Assembly: GCA_963801065.1 (NCBI GenBank)
Contig: CAWDDG010000001.1
Coordinates: 29,903-93,902 of the forward strand
Reading direction: 5' to 3'
From: CAWDDG01 sp963801065
GTDB taxonomy: Bacteria; Actinomycetota; Actinomycetes; Jiangellales; Jiangellaceae
Length of the DNA stretch: 64,000 bases
Below are positions 52,299-61,360 of the stretch, piece after piece. The notes under the pieces are model-generated. The model made no database searches. It worked only from the letters and a program-made list of their open reading frames with translations, and had not been told where the DNA came from. Numbering within the stretch: the stretch's first letter is position 1; each line of letters begins with the position of its first letter. The translations under genes were made by a program, and so were the position numbers.

Positions 52299-52863
52299 AT
52301 GGGAAGCATCTTGACGGTCGACATCTTCCTCTCGGTCGACGGGTGGGCTGGCGGGGCAGCATTACCGGGATACTTCGGCTACCTGGGCCAGAGCTTGAGG
52401 AATGGATCACGACCGAGCTGGCTGCACCGCAGCTCGTCGTCATGGGGCGGCGAACCTACGAAGCCCTCGCCGGGCTCCCGGACGAGGCCCGTGACGAGTC
52501 CTGGCACCGGATGACCCAGCTGGACAAGGTCGCGTTCTCCAGTACCTTGCAGCAGGCGCTCTGGCCCAACACGCGGATCTGCGGTCATGATCTTGTCAAT
52601 GAGATCCGGAGGATGAAGGCCGACAGCGACGTTCCCTTACGAACCATGTGAGCCTTTCCCTGGCTCGACAGCTCACCGGTGCCGGCCTGGTGGACCGGCT
52701 GCGGCTGATGACCTTTCTCCTGATCGCCGGGAACTCAGGGCGCGAGGCGGTCTTCGCGAACATGGCGTCCGCCGACCTTGAACTGGTCGATCACCGAGCA
52801 CTAGATGACCGGGTGCTCCTCGTGGAGTACCGACCGACTGGAAAAGACATCCCACGGGCCTGA
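52299..52863 (+). pseudogene. RibD C-terminal / dihydrofolate-reductase-like protein, frame-shifted
   Basis: Frame 1: MGSILTVDIFLSVDGWAG; frame 2: ELEEWITTELAAPQLVVMGR then RTYEALAGLPDEARDES; frame 3: SLSLARQLTGAGLVDRLRLM and VDHRALDDRVLLVEYRPTG. The joins fall near 52,387 and 52,640. The pieces in order make the common RibD-C/DHFR-like reductase of about 190 residues. Motifs are well kept; only the frames are broken. Confidence 0.82.
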
Positions 52864-53729
52864 GCCCGAACACTGTCACCCGGCAACCACGCACCATCCG
52901 CGGCAGATCCGGGAGAGCGTAGGCTATGCGGCATGGTCGGAAGTGCGGCTCTGTGTGAGGGAAGCGAGTTGGCGGTGGGTAGATGGCGCGATTGCTAGCT
53001 GCGCGGATGGGCGCACGGTGACGCCGGGGATGCGGTTGCAGTTCCTCATCGATCCGGCTGAGTTCCTCGCGCTGCGGGTGAGTGGCTGGCGGCCGACCCG
53101 TGGTCAGCACGCTGGTGACCACCACCGCCCACGGGTCGTGGCGCAGTTGGTCGAGGGTGTCGTGCAGCGGACCGCAACTGGTGGCTGGTGGTCTTGGGCG
53201 AGTCGGCGATGTGTGACGGGGCCGGTATGCGGGCCGCGCCGTTCGCGCCGCATCCGCCGTTTCTGCTGCCGATGCCAGGCGACGCGGCGGTGACGTTGGC
53301 CCGTACGTGGCGTGAGCGCGGCGAGGAGGTGCTTGGCATCGATGGGGCGCTGCCGCGGTTGAGCGGTGTGCCGCCGAGCTTGTCCGGCCGGCGGGGGCCG
53401 CGCCAGGTGAGCCCTGCGCACCAGGCTGCACGAGCTCGGCGTGGGCACGGACGTGCCAGAGCGGCTACTCCTGGTCGAGACCGAAGACATTGATACGGGT
53501 CTTGGAGTGGTTGCGCGTTCATGGGCGACGCCGACGAACAGGCTGGCCGACGCGCGGTGCCAGCGCGCACGAAGCGCCCGATCGTACGGAGGTGCTGCGC
53601 CGCATCCGAGCTGGCTGCCTGTGGTTCTGGGTCGACGACACTGGGCAGCGCGGTGCACATCACCGGCGCCACCCCGCCATCGTTCGGCGTGGCCCGCATC
53701 TTCCGGGTGTACACACCACCTCACAGCGT
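52864..53729. other. Broken coding sequence, family not recognised
   Basis: Protein-like pieces in several frames: TVTPGMRLQFLIDPAEFLAL (frame of 52805), VLGESAMCDGAGMRAAPFAP then HPPFLLPMPGDAAVTLARTW (53188-53340), and ELGVGTDVPERLLLVETEDI. They may belong to one gene broken by indels. I do not recognise the family. No ribosome site or terminator seen. Confidence 0.3.
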
Positions 53730-54050
53730 GGACGCGCACGCAGAACTCGTTGCCCTCCGGATCCGCAAGCACCACCAGGGCACCGATCCTTGCCCGATGT
53801 CGACGCGGCGAGCACCACCTCGAAGGAATCGGTCGACCTCGGACTCTTGATCGTCGGGACGGAAGCCAGGTGCAGCCGGTTCTTGGACTCCTTGCCTCGA
53901 GACCGGGCCAAAGATCAATCCGGGGAGCCGATGCGCCGAGGGACGGATCTCGAACTCCTCTGCCGAGTCGTTCAGCACAACCCAGCCCAGGGCATCTGCC
54001 CACCATCGTCCGAGCGAAACGGGTCAGTTGAACGATTCCGCCCGGCCACC
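53730..54050 (-). pseudogene. VOC-family protein, frame-shifted
   Basis: Minus-strand pieces in order: ARWWADALG, then VVLNDSAEEFEIRPSAHRLP, GKESKNRLHLA, RPDDQESEVDRFLRGGARRV and VVLADPEGNEFCVRV. Together they form an ordinary one-module VOC protein of the glyoxalase_6 type. At least three frame changes are needed within 320 bases. No single frame is long enough to be functional as written. Confidence 0.78.
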
Positions 54051-54207
54051 CTTCTAACTCATCGGTCAGATAGAAGCAGCGCCAGTCAGAGGGTCGCGCT
54101 CTCATCGGCAATTGCGCGCGGGCAGCGGCATGAGCGGGCGTGGCGAGGCGGTAGAGGCGTGGTGTCACGGATCGTGTGGCGGGTTGTCGTGGGGAAGCGG
54201 CAGCGAT

Positions 54208-54388
54208 TCAGTACTCCTCGCTTTCCACCGCCTCGACGATCCGCGTCTGTGGCCTGCCCGCGAGGGCCGGCGAGGCGTCCCGCGATTTCCACACTTTCTC
54301 GTGCAGCGCGGCGAGGAAGGCCTCCGCCTCGCCGACGCTGTCGAAGTCGAGGTCGAGCGCGATGTAGTTCGGATCGCCCGACGCTCAG
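54208..54388 (-). pseudogene. Small ABM/cyclase-like protein, C-terminal fragment
   Basis: After a stop just upstream, the frame reads GDPNYIALDLDFDSVGEAEA then FLAALHEKVWKSRDASPALA and RPQTRIVEAVESEEY, ending in TGA at 54208. This is the C-terminal half of a common 100-residue ABM-like/cyclase family. The N-terminal half cannot be found, so the gene is truncated. Confidence 0.65.
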
Positions 54389-54458
54389 CCGGGAGGGTCA
54401 TCTCTCGGGCTCAGCTCACGCGGTCACAGGTCTCGCCTGGGTAGGCGACGGAGACGCC

Positions 54459-54998
54459 TCATAGAGCGGCTGCCAGGCAGTGACCTGTGGAGCAGTTGCT
54501 CGGAACCAGCGGAACTAACGCGAGCGTGTCACCGTCGATCTGAAATCGGAACTCAGACTCGATGGGCGGTCCTTCCTCGAAGACATACGGCATGACGAGG
54601 GTGTGGTCGTCGATAACTGTACGTCCTTCATCGACCGGGTTGACCCAGTCAGTAAACGAGCCGTCGGCCAAAGACCATGAAGCCGATGCACCGCCGCACG
54701 GACTCGCACGGGTGGGCAGGGCGGCGATCTTCCGCCGCGGTGACCCAGCTAGTTGGAGGGGTCGGCCAAGCCAGGAGAAGACGTGCTCCTCGTCAGGGAC
54801 TCTTCGACCCGGCCCGAGTGAGGGGAAGGCTCGTCGCGAGGTCACACGGCACCACGCTCACGGTAGGCTCACGCGGGTCACGGTGGGTGACGGTGCGTCG
54901 TTTCGGACACGTGCCCCCGGCGTAGAAGTCGAACCATTCGAGCCGCAGGCTACTGTGGCCATAGCGAACGCGATCAGGACACCGATGAATCGCTTCAT
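54459..54998 (-). pseudogene. Putative lipoprotein, frame-shifted
   Basis: ATG 54998 starts MKRFIGVLIAFAMATVACGS, a lipoprotein signal with lipobox V-A-C. The frame stops at 54858. A second phase continues with TVSVVPCDLATSLPLTRAGS and a third with SWSLADGSFTDWVNPVDEGR then TVIDDHTLVMPYVFEEGPPI and FRFQIDGDTLALVPL, a beta-rich domain. At least two frame changes are implied. The family of the domain is not recognised. Confidence 0.6.
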
Positions 54999-55349
54999 CG
55001 CTGTGCCACCCCTCCGCACAGCTTGACGGCGAAGTTGGCCATCGCATCCTGCTCCGGCTGGGGCTTCCTTCACAAGACTCGATCCAGAGAGGCGAAGCCT
55101 CACTGGAAACGTGGTGGCCATTGCGGGTCGGCGATGCCGGCTTCGGGTCCGTCAGCAATTGCTACACGCAGCAACGAGTGGATCTTCGGATGTGAGGCGC
55201 CGACGAGCGCACCCACCAATCCTGGCATCGACTAGACGCCTTCAGCGGCATGAGCGGATGCGAGCGACCGGAGCCCAGCGACAGTGATGCTCTCGTTGCC
55301 TTATAGCGCAACATCAGCATCATCGTCGCGACGCGCGAGCCGAACGCAC
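54999..55349. other. Stretch without a recognised gene
   Basis: Nothing protein-like is seen on either strand. It separates the lipoprotein remnant from the IS110 copy and may hold the outer end of that element. Confidence 0.35.
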
Positions 55350-56630
55350 TCAATTCGGCAGACATCCCAGGTTCTTGGATGTCAAGCGGCGGCTTTGGTG
55401 TGGTGGTGCCCAGGCGGTGTGTTCGTCGTAGGTGGTGTCGGTTTTGAGGCAGCCGTGGAGGATGCCGACGAGGCGGTTGGCGAGTTGGCGGAGCGCGGCT
55501 TGGTGGCCGATGTTGCGGTCGCGCAGCTGCTGGTAGTAGGCCTTGGCTCCGGGTGATCCGCGCAGTGAGCAGAACGCCCATTGCTGCAGGGCGTCGCCGA
55601 GGCGGCGGTTGCGGGCGTAGCGGGCCAGCACGATCTTCTTCTTGCCGGAGGCGCGGGTGATCGGGTGCGGTGCCGGCGTAGTTCTTGCGGGCTTTGGCGT
55701 CGACGAAGCGGTGCGGGTCGTCGCCGAACTCGCCGAGGACCCGGGCGGCGAGGATCACGCCGAGGCCGGGTTGGCTGGCGTAGATCTCAGCGTCCCGGTG
55801 GCGGCCAAAATGTTCGCCCACCACCGCGCCGAGCTGGCTCGATCTGGGTGTTGAGGGTCGTCGATGATGGCGACCTCGCTGGTCACGATCGCCGCGTAGG
55901 CGGCCTGCATCACCGCCGGCTGCCGCAGCGGTTCGGCGCGCAGCACCGCCTGCAGCCGCGGTGGCCTTGGTCCTCGATGTCGCGGCGGTGGGCCCGCCTC
56001 AGCGCGGCGGTGATCGTCGACCTGGTCAGCTGGGCGGCCTGGTCGGGGTCTGGTGCCCGGCCGCAGCAGCTCGAGCGCGTCCGGGGCGTCCAGGTCGGCG
56101 AAACGCCTGCAGGGCGGCGGGGAAGAACTCCCGCAGCGCCGACGCGCAGCCGCAGCACGTGCCGGGTGCGGTCCCAGATCAGGCTCTGGTGGGTGCGGGC
56201 GGTCAGCTTGATCGCCTCACCCTGGTCGCTGTCGCCGGCCACCGGCCGGTGGTGGGCCCGGTCCAGGCGCACGATCTCGGCCAGCAGGTGCGCGTCCGCG
56301 CTATCGGACTTCGCGCCCGAGGTGGAGTGCCGTTCCCGGTAGCGGGCCACCGACATCGGGTTGATCGCGAACACCTCGTAGCCGGCGGCGACCAGCGCGG
56401 CCACCCACGGCCCGCGGTCGGTCTCGATGCCGACCTTCACCATGCGCCGCCACCTGCGCCGGCTCCCAGATCGGCCCACTCCTCGGGCATCTGCTCGCCG
56501 ATCAGGGCGTGCAGCCGGCGATCCCGTCCAGCCCCTCAGGCAGTCGTCGGCGTGCCAGCACCTGGCCGTCATCGTCGACGACCTCGACGTCGTGATGGTC
56601 CTCGGCCCAGTCATCTCCCACGAACAACAT
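55350..56630 (-). pseudogene. IS110-family transposase, frame-shifted
   Basis: Minus-strand pieces in order: a start at 56630 with MLFVGDDWAEDHHDVEVVDD, then MVKVGIETDRGPWVAALVAA and YEVFAINPMSVARYRERHST, SGAKSDSADAHLLAEIVRLD (DEDD core), QPGLGVILAARVLGEFGDDP then HRFVDAKARKNYAGTAP (IS116/IS110/IS902 domain), and YYQQLRDRNIGHQAALRQLA. At least four frame changes are needed, so no active transposase is made as written. IS110 elements lack clear inverted ends, and none are visible. Confidence 0.88.
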
Positions 56631-56984
56631 CGCGCCTCCGAACAGACTCGCCTGCACCCGTCGGCAGCGCGGAGGAGACAGCCGGCGATCTAATGGTCAA
56701 GTGCTCACCGCACAAGCCGCAGGGCACGTCATCCCAGCAGCGGTCTTCGCCTCCTCACGACCAGCGGGCGCACGGTCTGCCGCAGGACCTCAAGAGCCAG
56801 ATCCGGAAAGTGCTGACCCGCCAGCCGCTACCGGAACCGAGCCTGCCCAAACCGGCCCGGCAGAAGCCATTAGATCCGGGCGCTGATCGCGGCGGAGGCG
56901 CGTCTTGGCTGTCAGCGCCAACACGTGGGTTCTCTTCGATGATCAGTGGCTGGCTCTAAGGGAGGCGGGGATCTGGGTGATCGG
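56631..56984. other. Stretch without a recognised gene
   Basis: Upstream region of the IS110 copy and end region of the UPF0158 gene. Only short frames occur, rich in Pro/Ala/Arg, without family features. Confidence 0.35.
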
Positions 56985-57414
56985 CTACGAACGCTGAGCG
57001 GCGCTGTCGTCGATGAGTCCTTGGTCGAGGAGCCACTCGACGGCCCGGCGTTGGGCGCGAACATCACGCATGGCGTGCCACGCCGAGATCAGCTCGGGGT
57101 GGTGTTCGTAGATCTGGTTCTTGAAGCGCCGGAACGTGCCTTTCCCCTGTAGCGACAGGGTCAACAGTCGACGCGCGGCGCTGTCGCTGATGCCGTCGGC
57201 GAAGTCGACCATGTCCTGATACCAGACGTAGGACGGCAGCGGGTCGATGACGAGATGAGATCCAGCTCGTCGATCTCGACGGGGTTCTCCCCATGGATGC
57301 CCGTATCGCTGGTCCACAAGACCACCTCACCAGTCCTCGGGTCGACCAGCCACCGTGCTCGTAGTCGGTCTGATCCGCCAGCGCCGTCGCGATCTCCTCA
57401 ACGTCGATTCGCAC
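56985..57414 (-). pseudogene. UPF0158-family protein, frame-shifted
   Basis: GTG 57414 gives RIDVEEIATALADQTDYEH; one frame change leads to WLVDPRTGEVVLWTSDTGIH then GENPVEIDELD, and another to VIDPLPSYVWYQDMVDFADG, RRLLTLSLQGKGTFRRFKNQ and AMRDVRAQRRAVEWLLDQGL. In order this is a typical UPF0158 protein of about 143 residues. No internal stop is present apart from the two frame breaks. Function unknown. Confidence 0.82.
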
Positions 57415-57500
57415 CCAGATCGAGCACCCACCAGAGTAGGGACCCGAGCGCGGCCAGCCTGGAAGGACCGCGGAACGGCGTCGCGGCTAGCGTCCAGCTC

Positions 57501-57515
57501 GCGGCGGAATGACGC
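57501..57515 (+). repeat. Dispersed motif, copy f
   Basis: GCGGCGGAATGACGC. It lies at the 3' side of the VOC gene and 87 bases upstream of the UPF0158 start (both minus strand). In the minus reading it is followed by GAGCTGGACGC, giving GCGTC...GACGC ends. Confidence 0.75.
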
Positions 57516-57540
57516 ATGTGGCGCGGCGATCACACGCGCG

Positions 57541-57977
57541 TCAGCCGATCCGTTCGGCCAGCGAGACAATGATCCCCTCGGGCCCGAGCACGAAGGCCAT
57601 GCACCAGATGTTCTCGTGCTGGCCGATGCCGCCGACAGTCCGTATCCGTCCGCAGCCAGGACGCGACGCCGCCTGAAGGTCGTCGCCGGCGAAGACACGC
57701 TGCGCCGGCCCGTACGTGCAGCGAAGGCGAACCGGGCTCCTAGAACCGGGTACACGAAGTTCGAGAACACGATTCCGGTTCGCCGCCAGGTAGCCGCAGC
57801 GTGACGATCTCCTCGCGAGTCCGGGATGCCGATGACAGTGTCCAGGAACTCGCCCTCCACGAACGTGCGGCCCTCGACCTCGAGACCCAACCCGACGAAG
57901 AACGCCGTCACCGAGTCGAGGTCGTCGACAGTGATGCCGACATGGTCGAAACGCCTGATGTGTGACATAGCTGCCAT
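57541..57977 (-). pseudogene. VOC-family protein, frame-shifted
   Basis: ATG 57977 starts MAAMSHIRRFDHVGITVDDL; the frame continues to VEGEFLDTVIGIPDSR. Then phases change: FSNFVYPVL, RSVSSPATTF, AADGYGL, and finally GGIGQHENIWCMAFVLGPEG then IIVSLAERIG. In order they form a normal VOC protein of about 145 residues. At least three frame changes occur in 300 bases. Motif copies f and g bracket the gene. Confidence 0.8.
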
Positions 57978-58065
57978 CCTCCAACGCTGGTCTGGTGGTC
58001 TTGCTTCGGGGACGATGCCGCCGCAGCATTCTCGACATGCCCACAGCCGCAGACCGGACGCACAG

Positions 58066-58080
58066 GCGGCGGAATGACGC
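58066..58080 (+). repeat. Dispersed motif, copy g
   Basis: GCGGCGGAATGACGC, about 90 bases upstream of the VOC start (minus strand). A second box CGAATCGCGGCAG is at 58089-58101, 8 bases on. Confidence 0.75.
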
Positions 58081-58141
58081 CGGCGAGCCGAATCGCGGCA
58101 GATGTGCGCGTGTGCCAAGCCGAGATCGTTTGCCGGGCGGG

Positions 58142-59025
58142 TCAGGAGTCAGTGGCCTCGAACTCCATGACGCGGGCCAGCCGGTCCAATGCCGGCGGGT
58201 GCTCGGTTGGAGACGGACGATGAGGTCGTCATTCCCGCCGTTCGTACGCGTCGACCGCGTGGGCCAGCTGTCGACGAGGCCGGCGAACGACCCGCCGCCG
58301 GTCTGGTCGGGACTCAGTCAACTCGCAGTCCATGCCTACGGTGCGGCGCAGCGTGGCCGGGTCGCGGCTTTCGGCCTGCAGCACCGCGTACATGTCGGCC
58401 AGCCGCTGGCCCAACCGCTTGTCGGGTAGCCCGAACCAGGCGGTTTCCACGCATCGGCGTAGCGTGCGGTCAGCCGCAGCATCCGCGGGCGGTTGCCGGC
58501 CACCAGGATCGGGATCGGTCGGTCCGGCGGCGGGAGCAGCACCGCGTCGCGGATCTGGTGGTAGCGGCCGGCAAAGGTCAGCCGCTCGCCGCGCAGCAGC
58601 GGTCCGATGATCTGCAGCGCCTCTTCGAACCGGGCGACACGGTGGTCGGTCGGGAAGCCGAATGCCAGGTACTCCGGGTCATACCAACCAGCCCCCAGAC
58701 CCAAGACGAGACGACCACCGCTGACGCCGTCGGCGGTGACCGCCATCTTCGCCAGCAGCGCTGGGCTGCGAAACGACACACACATCACAAGCTGGCCCAG
58801 CTCGATCGTGTTGGTCGATGCGGCGAGTGCGGCCACGATGGTCCAGCACTCGTGGATGGCCTCGGCGGGCCTGCCCGCCGGGCCGGACAGGAAATGGTCG
58901 CAGACCCAAAGCGAATCCAGCCCGATCGCCTCGGCGTGGGTCGCAAACGCGTGCATCTCCGGCCAGGTGGGCAGCCGGCCCGGTCCATCCGACGCCCCGA
59001 ACGGCAACATCACGCCGATCCTCAT
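58142..59025 (-). pseudogene. LLM-class (F420-dependent) flavin oxidoreductase, frame-shifted C-terminus
   Basis: ATG 59025 gives MRIGVMLPFGASDGPGRLPT, TPWPEMHAFATHAEAIG-like text and LDSLWVCDHFLSGPAGRPAE, RLVLGLGAGWYDPEYLAFGF and IPILVAGNRPRMLRLTARYA, the luciferase-like monooxygenase barrel, intact to about 58,465. Then the frame changes: AWFGLPDKRLGQRLADMYAV followed by LQAESRDPATLRRTVGMDC, with another change before the plausible last residues VMEFEATDS. F420 use is typical of actinobacterial members. As written, the C-terminal third is lost. Confidence 0.85.
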
Positions 59026-59396
59026 CGACGCGAGAGCCTAGCGCTCAGACCGCGGCATCGCGATCCCGTCGTGAAGCGGCGCTGCTCGTGACGAACACGA
59101 AGGCCACCGAGTCGACCTCCGCGACATAGACCAGGCGTCGAGCCGCTTCGCCGGCGGCGACGACCGCTCATCGGCATGTCCGTGAAACCTCGCACTTCGC
59201 ATGTCCATGAAGAATTGCCCACCCGACAGGCGGCGGAATGACGCACCGCGCGGATTGCACCAGATCCGGATGTCTGCCCAAGGGGCTATGCGGTGGTCCT
59301 TCTCCAGCTGCTCGTTGAACCTTGACCGAATGGTCCGCGAACGCTCGTTCGTCAGTCTCGGCTCCCCGGGCACGACCTGCCCTTCGGTGTCGGCGT
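59026..59396. other. Intergenic stretch containing motif copy h
   Basis: No gene recognised. It holds motif copy h and its second box. A minus-strand reading near 59,050-59,110 (VAEVDSVAFVFVTSSAASRR) is protein-like, but no start or family can be assigned. Confidence 0.4.
59230..59244 (+). repeat. Dispersed motif, copy h
   Basis: GCGGCGGAATGACGC, about 205 bases upstream of the LLM gene start and 150 beyond the 3' end of the reductase gene. The second box CGGATTGCACCAG is at 59251-59263, and ATCCGG follows, giving a CGGAT/ATCCG hairpin. Confidence 0.75.
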
Positions 59397-60029
59397 TCAG
59401 GAGACCTTCCGGGTGAACGTGAGGTGGGTGACGCCGCTGGGGGAGGAGACCGCCTCGACGTCGTAGGCGTCCTCGAGGGCCTCCAGACCGTCCCAGATGC
59501 GGACGCCGCGGCCGAGCACGATCGGGACCTGGACCAGATGCATGTGGTCGACGAGCCCGGCGGCGAGGAAGTCGCGAACGACGGTGGGGCCACCGCCGAG
59601 CCGGACGTCTAGGCCATCGGCTGCTTCGCGGGCTGTCTCGAGCGCCTCGGCCGGGGCGGCGTCGAGGAAGTGGAACGTGGTGCCGCCCTCCATCTCGATC
59701 GAGGGCCGCGGGCGGTGAGTGAGCACGAAGGTCGGTGTGTGGAACGGCGGGTTCGGGCCCCACCAGCCCTTCCAGTCCGGGTCGTCCCGCCAGCCGGGCG
59801 GGCCGAACTTGTTGGCGCCCATGATCTCGGCGCCGATGCCGTAACCGTGGCGCTCAGCGAAGGCGTCGTCGACTCCGGCGGTTCCGCCCGCGTCCCAGAA
59901 CCGGGTACCGAACATCCACTCGTGCAGACGCTCGCCCGCATGGCCGAAGGGTGCATCGGCGGACTGCGGCTCGCCAGTGGCGAAGCCGTCGAGGGAGATG
60001 GACAAGTTGTGGATCCGTGTGAGTGACAT
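59397..60029 (-). CDS. RibD C-terminal / dihydrofolate-reductase-like protein
   Basis: 210-residue intact reductase-fold protein. RIHNLSISLDGFATGEPQSA, FGTRFWDAGGTAGVDDAFA, GAEIMGANKFGPPGW, and RLGGGPTVVRDFLAAGLVDH with MHLVQVPIVLGRGVRIWDG are typical of the actinobacterial DHFR-like (RibD-C) family. These proteins bind NADPH; most are of unknown substrate. ATG 60029 is well placed. A fragment of an HxlR-like regulator lies divergently upstream, suggesting a former regulator pair. Confidence 0.92.
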   Translation of the reverse strand: MSLTRIHNLSISLDGFATGEPQSADAPFGHAGERLHEWMFGTRFWDAGGTAGVDDAFAERHGYGIGAEIMGANKFGPPGWRDDPDWKGWWGPNPPFHTPTFVLTHRPRPSIEMEGGTTFHFLDAAPAEALETAREAADGLDVRLGGGPTVVRDFLAAGLVDHMHLVQVPIVLGRGVRIWDGLEALEDAYDVEAVSSPSGVTHLTFTRKVS

Positions 60030-60124
60030 CTGCGCGCTCCTCGACTGGTGACGGCGCTTTGCAATCGGTTCTAGGGAGACCGACCAGGGTGACCGGAGAT
60101 TCTCATCGGCCGCCGGGGTCGGGA

Positions 60125-60196
60125 TGCGCGATCAACGCCGAGATCGAGTTGCTCGGCCACCCGTGGTCGATGCTAGTTCTGCGCGACGTGAGCAGT
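60125..60196 (+). pseudogene. HxlR-type regulator fragment
   Basis: 24 codons read CAINAEIELLGHPWSMLVLR then DVSS. C-x-I-x4-I-x-L-x-G-x-x-W-S-x-L-V-L-R-D is the beginning of HxlR regulators, whose usual text is CP....L.LIG.RWTLLILRD. No further HxlR sequence follows, so this is a remnant, divergent from the intact reductase gene. Confidence 0.65.
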
Positions 60197-60354
60197 TGCT
60201 GCTCCTCCTCCGGCCACGTCGAAGAGTCTTTGACATCGCCAGACGATGGGAGGGCGCGCCGCTCCTTCGCAATCGCGCGGTCGAGCATCATAGATGTTCG
60301 GGTCACCGGCCATGCGTGGAACGTAGCAACGACAAGGCGCGAGGCACCCGACTG

Positions 60355-60369
60355 GCGGCGGAATGACGC
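60355..60369 (+). repeat. Dispersed motif, copy i
   Basis: GCGGCGGAATGACGC, between the DinB-like gene and the reductase gene (both minus strand). The second box CGGATCGCGGCAG is at 60376-60388. Last of nine copies. Confidence 0.75.
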
Positions 60370-60420
60370 TCCGGTCGGATCGCGGCAGGAGCGGGCGTCC
60401 CGCGGAGCTGCTCTGTTCGC

Positions 60421-61155
60421 TCATCGCTGGGCCGACGGAGCCTCCTGACCCGACAGCTTGTCGAGGTCGCGCACGCAGAAGCCGTGGTGGGCCCACTCCT
60501 CGTTGAGGACGGTGCCGACGCACTGCCGCACCGACCGCCCCTTGGCGTACGGGGGCCACCCGTCCCCGTCGGGCACCGGCGCGGTCTGCGCGAGCTGCTC
60601 GGGCGTGACCTCGGCCAGCCACACCTCGATCTCCGACGCCTGCCGGTCGCGCACGTCGAGCACCTCATCGAGGCTCGGCCGGGCGGACCGGTCGAGCCCC
60701 TGCTCCTCCTGGTCGGGCACGAACGGCGCTGCCAGACCCATGGCCGTGAACGGTTCGGTCAGCCCGAGCACGCAGCGCCGGAACCACGAGTCGTGCACGA
60801 AGACGAGGTGACGCAGGGTCTCGACCATCGACCACTCGCCGTCGACGCCGCGATGCTCGCTGCCCGCTGGCATGGACCGGACCCGCTCGGCCGTCGTGGC
60901 CCAGTCGTCCCGCAGCTGCCGCCAGGCCTCCCGCAGGTCGGCCGGCTCGGTGGACCGGATCAGCCGGCGCACCGGGTGCCGGCGGTCGAGCTCGGCCTCG
61001 ACGTACGACATGACCTCGACCCCGTTGACCACCAGGTTGGTGACCAGACCGTCTATCTCGGCGTCCTGCATGACCACGCCGACCAGCCGCACCCTACTCA
61101 GGTCGCACTCGCGGAACACCGCCCCGGTGAAATCCTCGTCCTCGAAGCGCCGCAC
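60421..61155 (-). CDS. DinB-family protein with N-terminal pentapeptide-like segment
   Basis: 244-residue protein. The first 35 residues (DFTGAVFRECDLSRVRLVGV) have the A(D/N)LXX-like rhythm of pentapeptide repeats. The rest is the DinB four-helix bundle: WSMVETLRHLVFVHDSWFRR carries the first metal histidines, and GTVLNEEWAHHGFCVRDLDK the last HH pair. DinB-fold proteins are metal-dependent, often thiol transferases; most are uncharacterised. It is intact. Motif copy i lies just beyond its 3' end. Confidence 0.9.
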   Translation of the reverse strand: MRRFEDEDFTGAVFRECDLSRVRLVGVVMQDAEIDGLVTNLVVNGVEVMSYVEAELDRRHPVRRLIRSTEPADLREAWRQLRDDWATTAERVRSMPAGSEHRGVDGEWSMVETLRHLVFVHDSWFRRCVLGLTEPFTAMGLAAPFVPDQEEQGLDRSARPSLDEVLDVRDRQASEIEVWLAEVTPEQLAQTAPVPDGDGWPPYAKGRSVRQCVGTVLNEEWAHHGFCVRDLDKLSGQEAPSAQR

Positions 61156-61360
61156 GCAGCCAGGGTAACGAGAAGCTGTGGTCGGGTAGCAGTAGCGTGC
61201 AGGCTTGCCAGGCTTGGCCCGTACGCCAGTGGCTGGAAAGGCGCAGGACGGGTTCCGAGGTCAGCACCAACGGACCGCGGATGGAACCTCGTGCGAGCGC
61301 ACGAGTTCGCCGAGATGCTGAGCAGCTCGCCCGGTCAGGACATACATGGAGGTCGAAGCA

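Larger units (their letters stand above)
60030..60420. other. Region with HxlR remnant and motif copy i
   Basis: Upstream of the reductase gene. It contains the HxlR-like fragment (60125-60196), motif copy i with its second box, and otherwise no gene. Confidence 0.5.

Noticed and set aside
55581..56342. Plus-strand 253-codon ORF in the IS110 region
   Set aside because: Antisense shadow of the frame-shifted IS110 transposase.
32753..60369. Standard integron cassette array with attC sites
   Set aside because: No integron integrase gene is in the window, and the motif copies are not framed by the paired GTTRRRY / RYYYAAC core sites of attC. The layout is cassette-like, but the sites are different.
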